Source: an uncultured Aureispira sp.
GTDB lineage: Bacteria; Bacteroidota; Bacteroidia; Chitinophagales; Saprospiraceae
Direction of reading: 5' to 3'
NCBI GenBank assembly: GCA_905480075.1
Contig: CAJQOX010000052.1
Location: forward strand, 1-39,432
DNA length: 39,432 nt
Part shown: positions 25,908 to 32,779 of the stretch, one piece after another
Layout of the letters: every line of letters starts with the position of its first letter
How positions within the stretch are numbered: position 1 is the stretch's first letter
The notes under the pieces: generated by a model
The model's database searches: none
What the model was told of the DNA's origin: nothing
Seen by the model: only the letters and a program-made list of their open reading frames with translations
Program-made: the position numbers and the translations under genes

Positions 25908-26867
25908 TCATTTTTTTATCTTTTCGTATTCAGATATCAAATCATTTAAACTGACAGGTTGTTTAGTGCCTTCAGAAGTAATGAGCATTTTTAATATCCC
26001 CCACACCATTTCCTTGTCTTTTATATCTTTTTCTATCTCACTAACCTGTTCTTCTAAAAAATCACCCAAAACATCTTCTAACTTTCCTAGCTTATTGACA
26101 GTGTTGATATCGAGTGCCTTATCTTTACTTTTTTCTACAAGATTATTCAGCTTATCTAAATATACTTGCAGGTAGGGAAGCTCAACTTGTTGGTTTTCGT
26201 TTGCAATATTGTCAATGATTTGTTGTAATACTACCGTTTTATTGTCAATGCTTATTCCCCCTTTTTTGCTGATGTTTTCCACAACATGCATCAGCGTATC
26301 ATTACTCATTCTTTCCAATCGCATACGGCTGTTGAAAATGTCGGGAATCTTGTCCTCGAATTTATCAAGGTGCGTGAAATATTCTTCTCTCATTACCAGT
26401 ATTATCTTTACATTCAAATCTTCCCGCATCAGTATCTCTGCAATAAAAGACATAAAGGTTTCCTGTTCCTCCTTGCTACCTGAAATAAACAATTCTTCAA
26501 ACTGATCGAATAGCAGATAAACAGGACGGAAATAATCAAGGTAAAATATTTTTAGCGCTTCGCTCAGTTCTGTCTTAGGATGTATCAGGGTTTCTGAGTG
26601 GTCATCTATCGCTGTTCTGATCGATTTCATAATGTTGTCACTTCTGCGGACATATAATTCAAACCAATCAGAGTCGCTGAATTTGTTGGCAAGCCCGCAC
26701 TGTACCAATGATGTTTTCCCTGTTCCTGATAGCCCGTACAAAAGTGTCAGTCTTGATTTTCTAATCTTACTATAAAGCTCTTCTGTCTCTTTTTCTCTTC
26801 CGAAATATATGTCTCGGTCTTCTTTGGTATAGGAATCAAGAAATTTAAAAGGGTTTTTATCGTTCAT
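25908..26867 (-). CDS. nSTAND1-type NTPase, truncated within its winged helix
   Basis: 319 residues. It opens with NPFKFLDSYTKEDRDIYFGREKE, the family's entry motif. Walker A is GLSGTGKTS (45-53), Walker B is VYLLFDQFEELF (116-127), and VMREEYF (158-164) resembles the family's sensor/arginine segment. This is the novel STAND NTPase 1 family: AAA+-like switches that assemble on sensing a trigger, common in biological conflict systems and anti-phage defence. Full-length members continue through a winged helix into a sensor or repeat domain. Here the protein stops after the first winged-helix half (GILKMLITSEGTKQPVSLNDLI). The other half begins both downstream LRR proteins. It lies 30 bases downstream of the caspase gene. 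Confidence 0.9.
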   Translation of the reverse strand: MNDKNPFKFLDSYTKEDRDIYFGREKETEELYSKIRKSRLTLLYGLSGTGKTSLVQCGLANKFSDSDWFELYVRRSDNIMKSIRTAIDDHSETLIHPKTELSEALKIFYLDYFRPVYLLFDQFEELFISGSKEEQETFMSFIAEILMREDLNVKIILVMREEYFTHLDKFEDKIPDIFNSRMRLERMSNDTLMHVVENISKKGGISIDNKTVVLQQIIDNIANENQQVELPYLQVYLDKLNNLVEKSKDKALDINTVNKLGKLEDVLGDFLEEQVSEIEKDIKDKEMVWGILKMLITSEGTKQPVSLNDLISEYEKIKK

Positions 26868-26897
26868 GGCGTATTGATGTTTGCCGAAGGTTTAAAA

Positions 26898-28568
26898 TCA
26901 GAATAATTGTGATTCAAATTCATTAAAAAAACGTTTGAGCATCTTTGCCGGCAGCGTCTTATGATGTTCCTTGTAGGTTTTGAAAGGTTGTTTCTGTGTA
27001 TTCAGCAATTTGTAAAGATAGTCATCAGATTGACGACCCTCGAAAAAATGTATTTCGGGAACATTATTCTTTGCCTCAAAACTGTTTACATCAATTATCA
27101 AAGGCCATAGATTTATGTATTCTGTCGTACTGTCAATTGCTGATATATTCTGTTCTTTGAAAATGAGAATGGAACTGCTTTTTAAATAATTTTTTTTGAA
27201 TGCCAGTCTGTTCAGATAAGGTTTTAGGTTTTCTCCGTGTAAAATACTGACCTGATGTCTGAATGATGTGTGTTTAATATAACCGGTCTGAACATCTATG
27301 AAACGTACTGAAAGGAAGAGGTATTTGCTCATGAAACCCAATTGAGCAATCAAATCTATCAGTTCTTTTTTTATAATCTCCGTATCTTCGCATTTGTCAA
27401 TTCTCAATTGCTCGGTCTCCCTCAGGTCTTTCCATATATGCTCATAACGTTCGGAAAATTCCTTCATAAATAAATTACTGCCAAAGGCCTCTCTTATCAT
27501 CGGAATTATTTTAAGATAAAAAGCATGATCAGGCTTGTCCAGTTGCTCAAGCATTTCTGTCATTTCATCACTTTTATCTTCCCTGGGAGCAATATCTGCT
27601 ATAAGTGTCAGTGCCAGAAATTGAACTGTTTTTTCATAAAATTTATATAAATATTCTGCCTTTGCTTCCTCCATATCAGGTAACAGATTCTTCAGGAAAT
27701 AGGAAATAGGGTAGGGGTACTTTTCAAGAATCAGTTTTTTGAACTCCTGCTGAAAAGTAGAAGAATTTGTTATTTCATTGCGTTTGTGAATCAATGTCTC
27801 ATCAAAATGTACCAATGCATCGAATAGCTGTTCCAGATACTCCTGGTCAGATTTCCCTACTTTTAAACTTTCTCCTTTGTAATTGTTGAGAAGAAAGGGA
27901 AGGGTACCTACATCGTTTCTGCTGGCTTTTTTTGGTTCTGGGAACCCTTCAGTAACTAATCTTGCCTTTAATTCCCCAAAAATGTCATCCCAGGATAATT
28001 GTTCTTTTCCATTATTGATTCCTTCGTTTATTACCTGGATCAACTTGCCGGTAAAGGCAGAATGGTCATTGTTCAGAGGGTATTTCGAGGTCTTGTTCTT
28101 TGCAGAGGAGGCCAGAACAAAAAAATTGCGCTGACTGAATTGCTCAAAGGCTTTTTCTGAAAAACAACAGTCCAGAATCAAAATAACATTCCAGTTCTTG
28201 CTTCCCAGCCGTTCACTCAGTTTTTTTACGGTTATTCCAGTAAATTCCAGATCATCAACCTCGGTATTACATAAGGTCAGATAATAGTTTGTCATGTCAT
28301 CGTCCAGTACACCATGCCCGGCATAATAGAGTATCAGGTTTTCTACTCCTTTTCGTTTTACTACCTCCTTTAGCTTATGCATCAAATCATCCCGTTCCTC
28401 AATATCTATCAATCGTTTGATTTGCTTTCTTGGTATGCCTATGTTCTTTGTGAAAACTTTGGACAGGGCCGCAACATCGTCGAAGGCAGAGGGTAAATCA
28501 TGCAAGGCTTCGTCTTGATAGGATTCTATACCAATCAGAACAACATGTGTATTGTCTGTGTTAATCAT
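26898..28568 (-). CDS. Caspase-like (C14) peptidase with unassigned C-terminal domain
   Basis: 556 residues. The N-terminal caspase fold (about 1-230) begins HVVLIGIESYQDEAL and continues through LPSAFDDVAALSKVF. The catalytic His is in LILYYAGHG (His85) and the catalytic Cys in VILILDCCFSE (Cys135 by position), followed by FVLASSAKNKTSKYPL and HSAFTGKLIQVI. Both catalytic residues are intact, so it should be an active cysteine protease. Bacterial C14 proteases commonly act as cell-death or protein-cleaving effectors in NTPase-controlled conflict systems. The C-terminal 300 residues are mostly helical with a beta-rich end (YLFLSVRFIDVQTGY); I recognise no family. There is no signal peptide, so it is cytosolic. 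It is the second gene of the operon, after the EACC1-like gene. Confidence 0.9.
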   Translation of the reverse strand: MINTDNTHVVLIGIESYQDEALHDLPSAFDDVAALSKVFTKNIGIPRKQIKRLIDIEERDDLMHKLKEVVKRKGVENLILYYAGHGVLDDDMTNYYLTLCNTEVDDLEFTGITVKKLSERLGSKNWNVILILDCCFSEKAFEQFSQRNFFVLASSAKNKTSKYPLNNDHSAFTGKLIQVINEGINNGKEQLSWDDIFGELKARLVTEGFPEPKKASRNDVGTLPFLLNNYKGESLKVGKSDQEYLEQLFDALVHFDETLIHKRNEITNSSTFQQEFKKLILEKYPYPISYFLKNLLPDMEEAKAEYLYKFYEKTVQFLALTLIADIAPREDKSDEMTEMLEQLDKPDHAFYLKIIPMIREAFGSNLFMKEFSERYEHIWKDLRETEQLRIDKCEDTEIIKKELIDLIAQLGFMSKYLFLSVRFIDVQTGYIKHTSFRHQVSILHGENLKPYLNRLAFKKNYLKSSSILIFKEQNISAIDSTTEYINLWPLIIDVNSFEAKNNVPEIHFFEGRQSDDYLYKLLNTQKQPFKTYKEHHKTLPAKMLKRFFNEFESQLF

Positions 28569-28635
28569 TGGAATTCATTGAAGGAAGAAAAATCTTTATT
28601 TGAAAGAAATTAAGGAGGTGGATTTCCTGAAAATT

Positions 28636-29052
28636 CTATCCGATAAATTCACCACCCATTTTTAAAAGACGGGTTATACTCCCCAGTAATTCCTTATCCC
28701 CGACCCCGGAATCAGACAATTCAGCAGCATCTATTACTACTTCACTGCCATCTGAGTTTTTGATAATTATTTTTAAAGGTTTTTCCTCCATTAAGGCTTT
28801 TTTACCCCGGCTTCTGAACCAGTTAAGAACCAGTTTCGAAACCTGAATAATTGCAGGAGTAGCACATAATATCTGAATGCTTGCCTCAAGCATCCCACCG
28901 GCTTCATCCTCAGATAACTCAGAACGCTTTTGCTTTACCTCAAGATCTTCTTCGAAATCTTGGTGCTGCAGTTGCTTTCTTAAAGCTTTCGATTCTGAAA
29001 AAGCAAAATCTTCGTCATCAGACTCTATAGTTATTTGAAAGTTGTTTTCCAT
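28636..29052 (-). CDS. EACC1-like small protein (effector-associated constant component)
   Basis: 138 residues from the ATG at 29052; a longer form from 29109 would add 19 unlikely hydrophobic residues. It has three parts. The acidic N-terminus (FQITIESDDEDF, residues about 5-16) looks like a first beta strand. A central hydrophobic helix (LEASIQILCATPAIIQVSKLVLNWFRSR, in two segments) is followed by a C-terminal beta element (LKIIIKNSDGSEVVIDAAEL). This order (strand, helix of membrane-like hydrophobicity ending in W-x-R, then 'V-x-I-x-x-x-D-G-x-x-V-x-h-D-A') fits the EACC1 family, described beside caspases and STAND NTPases in conflict systems. Its position just before a caspase gene supports this. 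Molecular function is not established for the family. It is the first gene of the operon. Confidence 0.7.
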   Translation of the reverse strand: MENNFQITIESDDEDFAFSESKALRKQLQHQDFEEDLEVKQKRSELSEDEAGGMLEASIQILCATPAIIQVSKLVLNWFRSRGKKALMEEKPLKIIIKNSDGSEVVIDAAELSDSGVGDKELLGSITRLLKMGGEFIG

Positions 29053-29171
29053 TTGTAAGTAGGTAAAGTAACTGAAATTGATTGGTAAAACTAATGAACT
29101 TATATGCAAATCCTATAAGAATTTTGGATTTATTAATTTCATAATTAAAATTTTTGTTTAGGATACAAAAA

Positions 29172-29202
29172 AAAGTTCCCCCTGTATAACAAGGGAAACT
29201 TT
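29172..29202 (-). terminator. Hairpin terminator after the 1006-residue CUB protein gene
   Basis: AAAGTTcCCC (29172-29181) pairs with GGGaAACTTT (29193-29202) with one mismatch. On the minus strand the hairpin is followed by a run of eight T. It insulates the conflict operon, whose own promoter should lie in 29053-29171; I see no exact TAnnTTTG there, only TAGGATTTG with a one-base-longer spacer. Confidence 0.8.
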
Positions 29203-29226
29203 CCAGTTTATTAAGAGGTAGTTATT

Positions 29227-32200
29227 TTATCTTACTATAACCTTTTTATATTTTACTTGTCCTGATCCGAATTCTATTTCAACAATATAACTGCCTTTAG
29301 CTAATTTACTTACATCAATTTTGTAATCTGATGTTCCGGATTGTCTAGTGTCCACCTTAGCTTTTTGTCCCAGATAATTTGTGAAGTATACCGCATCTAC
29401 TTTTTCTGAATAATCAGTTTTAAGATTCATTATAGTACCAGTAGAAGGATTTGGATATAGATTAATAGTTGATTCTGTTGATTTTCTGTTTAAAGCAATA
29501 ATTTTAGAGTATCCGGTGCGACCATCAGTATCGACCATACGCAAACGGTAGTAAATTACTCCGCTGCTTGTTGAAGGGTCAATGAATTCATAACTTTGTT
29601 CTGAATTTGTTGTGCCGGCAGCATTAACCCGGCCCAATTCATAAAATGAAACCGCATTGGTGGATTTCTCTATTACAAAGTAATCGGAGTTTTTTTCGGT
29701 TGCTGTAGTCCAATTAAGCAGGTTGCCCTCTTTTTGTATCTTTCCTTCAAATTCTGCAATATCCATTGGCAGTAAAGTAAGGCATATTGCAGGGTCGCAA
29801 TTACAAGTGAAACGATGCCCCTCGGGCGCATTTGTTGGTACCGACCATTGTGTCGGATAGTTGTACCCGGCAGGAACTACTGCTGTAGTTCCGTCAAAAT
29901 TGTTTAAGCCCATTATCGCTGCACCACTGTTAAAAGTGGTACAGGTGGTCTTCTCGCCTATGTGAACTTCTATGTTGTTGCTTGTTTCAAACAACATTAT
30001 CTGCCCGGTGAAATCCATTGTTGTACAGGAAAACATCCCCACAGTTGAGAATTTTGCCACAAAAACCCGGTTAGGGGCTGTCCCGTGTGTTCTCGTTCTT
30101 ATTGTTGAACCGGTGATAGAAGGGTTTATGTCTTGCCAGGGGGCCATAATCGCATTCTGTGGAGCATTTGTCGAATTAGGTGCCGCTGCACTTATTGAAT
30201 AAGGGGAATATCCCGTCGGGGTAACTTCATTTCCGTTATGAGATGAATAGCATCCCGGAAATATAAGATAACCGTTTGAAGATACCATTACATCCTGATA
30301 AGTCACGCCGTCAAAACAAAAATCAAAGCCTATTGTTGTGAAAGCATCAGCATAGCGGTCGTCTGAAAATGTAATCGCTGTCCCCTGATTATATCCCGCA
30401 GGATTGTATGCGGTAGTTGAATGTGAATAATTAAGCCCGCAATCAGGAGGACTGTTTACCAAACCACAAGGAGAATTAATACATAAGTCAAAGCTTGTGT
30501 TGTTTCCGGTGGATGACCAGGTGTACACCCTTACAAAATAAACGTCACCTACCGTCAGACCACTGTAACTACTTGTGTTAGGGTCGCTGCATCCTATACT
30601 CGTTAAAGAACCACAAGTGCCCGAAAATACTTCGTGAACCAAATCGGTAGTTCCCGATGCATTCATTATTGAAACATCCTGTTCTGTAGATAATGCTGTA
30701 AAACGAAACCACACATCATCATCTGCTGTACCAAGGCAGCCTGCCATCGTTTGTGTTGCCCCTACACAATAGCCTGCAGTCAGTAAGTTGCAGGTTACGT
30801 CAGGATTTACTACTGCAGGTAATGCAGAACAAGGATCATCATTCGTGGGAGGTGGCGGGGGAGAACCGACACATACATCGAAGGTAGTATTTTGTCCACC
30901 CGTAGATGTCCAGGTATAGACTCTTATGAAATAGGTGTTACCAATTGTTAATCCACCTAAAATAGTACTGTTAAGGTCATTGCAAATAAGGGATGCACCG
31001 GTTGCACTGCAGGTTCCACCATATACTGCATGGTATAAATCGGTAGTGGATCCGGCTACATTGATCAAGTCGATGTAATGTGTAGTGTTGGTCGCAACAA
31101 AAGAAAACCAGACATCATCGTCGTCTGTGCCAAAACAAGTATTTGCATTGAAAGAAGGAGTGGCCGAGGCTACTGTTCCCGGAGTAACTGATCCGCACAA
31201 CTGATCGGGGTTGACGGTTACAGATAATGCACAACAAGCCTCATCATTTGTTACAGGTAAAGAGGAACATGGACAAGGAGGACAGGTAGGACCTCCACAA
31301 TCTATCCCTACTTCCAATCCGTTCAATATGCCGTCCGAACAGGTCGCACAGGAACCGCAATTTATTGATGCATCCCATCCCGGGTTTACTACAGACCCGT
31401 CACTCGTCCATTGGAAAGTAAGACAGGTACCTGTAGCACTTACAAGTCCGGGACTGTTTGTTCCATTAAATGTTCCGATCAATGCTGAAGCGGTTGATGG
31501 CCCGTCATATATATTCAGGTGGTCGCAACAGGATTCTGTGCTGAAACTGTTGAAGTTAATGCTGATGCAGTCACCGGGACTGTCTGAACAATAGGTTTCT
31601 GTAAAGTTTTCACTGTTGCCATAGTTTGCCCCGGACCCGCCCGAGTCAAATAGATTCCCGACGCAGGTTGTGAAATTCCCGGTTCCTATATTATGATTTA
31701 GACCACAAGGTGGGCAGGGGCCTCCGCAGTCAACTCCGGTTTCTCCCTGATTCATGATTCCGTCACTGCAGGAAGGAGCAGGACAAGGAACACAACTGTA
31801 GCGCGCTTGCCACCCTGTCCGGGTTACAGACCCGTCAGAAGACCATACAAAGGTTAGACAGCCCGAAGAAGAGGTGATCAATCCGCCATTGGGTAAGGCC
31901 GTACCCTGATAGGTCCCTATTATTGGTGACCCTGTATTAGGGCCATCATGTATGGTTAAGTCATCGCAACAGGATTCTGTATCAAATGAAAGGAAATTGA
32001 ACTCTATACAATCTCCCGCTACATTCGAACAATAGGTTTCTATGTAGTTTTCACTGTTTAGATAATTGCCACCGGCATCACCCGAATCAAAATGATCATT
32101 GGGACCACAGTCATTTAAATTGCCATCACCCATCAGATGTTGGGTCGGCCCACCTCCGGCTAATACAAAGTTGCTGATAAAAATCAGAATAATAGTCATA

Positions 32201-32247
32201 TTCTTCAAACTGAGAAGCCTCTCAGTCAAAATGTTAATAACAAACAT
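29227..32247 (-). CDS. Large T9SS-exported protein with two CUB-like domains
   Basis: 1006 residues. The signal sequence may start at residue 1 or at Met17 (MTIILIFISNFVLAGG). Order of domains: CUB-like 1 (about 47-152, with ESCCDDLTIHDGPNTGS), a short Cys-rich linker (SDGIMNQGETGVDCGGPCPPC), CUB-like 2 (about 194-297, ESCCDHLNIYDGPS), the same linker again, two beta-sandwich modules with DDDVWFSF and DDDVWFRF (about 325-465 and 470-595), a larger beta domain (about 600-815, GFDFCFDGVTYQDVMVSSNG), a fibronectin-like segment (about 830-920) and a T9SS type A sorting domain (LYPNPSTG... KKVIVR, about 929-1006). It is probably an adhesin or matrix-binding protein on the cell surface. It has its own terminator and follows the 118-residue gene by 25 bases. 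Confidence 0.88.
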   Translation of the reverse strand: MFVINILTERLLSLKNMTIILIFISNFVLAGGGPTQHLMGDGNLNDCGPNDHFDSGDAGGNYLNSENYIETYCSNVAGDCIEFNFLSFDTESCCDDLTIHDGPNTGSPIIGTYQGTALPNGGLITSSSGCLTFVWSSDGSVTRTGWQARYSCVPCPAPSCSDGIMNQGETGVDCGGPCPPCGLNHNIGTGNFTTCVGNLFDSGGSGANYGNSENFTETYCSDSPGDCISINFNSFSTESCCDHLNIYDGPSTASALIGTFNGTNSPGLVSATGTCLTFQWTSDGSVVNPGWDASINCGSCATCSDGILNGLEVGIDCGGPTCPPCPCSSLPVTNDEACCALSVTVNPDQLCGSVTPGTVASATPSFNANTCFGTDDDDVWFSFVATNTTHYIDLINVAGSTTDLYHAVYGGTCSATGASLICNDLNSTILGGLTIGNTYFIRVYTWTSTGGQNTTFDVCVGSPPPPPTNDDPCSALPAVVNPDVTCNLLTAGYCVGATQTMAGCLGTADDDVWFRFTALSTEQDVSIMNASGTTDLVHEVFSGTCGSLTSIGCSDPNTSSYSGLTVGDVYFVRVYTWSSTGNNTSFDLCINSPCGLVNSPPDCGLNYSHSTTAYNPAGYNQGTAITFSDDRYADAFTTIGFDFCFDGVTYQDVMVSSNGYLIFPGCYSSHNGNEVTPTGYSPYSISAAAPNSTNAPQNAIMAPWQDINPSITGSTIRTRTHGTAPNRVFVAKFSTVGMFSCTTMDFTGQIMLFETSNNIEVHIGEKTTCTTFNSGAAIMGLNNFDGTTAVVPAGYNYPTQWSVPTNAPEGHRFTCNCDPAICLTLLPMDIAEFEGKIQKEGNLLNWTTATEKNSDYFVIEKSTNAVSFYELGRVNAAGTTNSEQSYEFIDPSTSSGVIYYRLRMVDTDGRTGYSKIIALNRKSTESTINLYPNPSTGTIMNLKTDYSEKVDAVYFTNYLGQKAKVDTRQSGTSDYKIDVSKLAKGSYIVEIEFGSGQVKYKKVIVR

Positions 32248-32272
32248 GTTACATAGGTTATTTGGGATGAAA

Positions 32273-32629
32273 TTATTTGCTTTCAGAGGTGTTTATACTA
32301 CTTGGGGTGTTGTCGTCGATCCGGTGGGAGATTCCGGATTCTTCAAAGGCCCTTATAAAGTCTTCACGCAACATATTACCATTGTAGGTAATCAAGAGGG
32401 CTGTTTGTTTTGTGTTGAATTTTACTTCTGTTACCTTTTCTGGGTAAGCTAATAATTTGTCTTTTAATTTGCCTGCAAGTTCCATGTTATAGGATGAAAT
32501 ATTAACAAGGACCGTTGTGTTTTCCTGTATGGAAATCTCATTGAAAATACTCTTCCCTTTTGCATCTTGTGCATTGATTGAGTGGAAGTTAAATATGAGT
32601 AGTGATATTATGGTAAAAAATGTTCTCAT
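32273..32629 (-). CDS. Small secreted protein, possible HMA-like fold
   Basis: 118 residues with a signal peptide (MRTFFTIISLLIFNFHSINAQ). The mature part reads strand-helix-strand-strand-helix (TTVLVNISSYNMELAGKLKDKLLAYPEKVTEVKFNTKQTALLITYNGN..., then MLREDFIRAFEESGI; quoted here in two parts as motif blocks), the ferredoxin-like layout of heavy-metal-associated domains. The CxxC metal site is absent, so metal binding is not supported. It lies 25 bases upstream of the 1006-residue CUB protein gene and is likely co-transcribed with it, so it could help that protein's export or act beside it on the surface. Function unknown. Confidence 0.7.
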   Translation of the reverse strand: MRTFFTIISLLIFNFHSINAQDAKGKSIFNEISIQENTTVLVNISSYNMELAGKLKDKLLAYPEKVTEVKFNTKQTALLITYNGNMLREDFIRAFEESGISHRIDDNTPSSINTSESK

Positions 32630-32779
32630 ATCGAGGATATTTTGCGATGTATAAATAGCTTACGACACAAAATACTATTAAAAGTTTCAATAAAAGAATA
32701 TTATTCTGTATTTTTTTTATCTTTCGTTATTTTTATGCATTATTTATATTTTAATTGGAATTATAAATAAATCGATGTG

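Noticed and set aside
25848..25910. Sequencing error as the cause of the NTPase / LRR-A split
   Set aside because: The two ORFs are in the same frame and three separate stop codons lie between them, so neither an indel nor one base error explains it.
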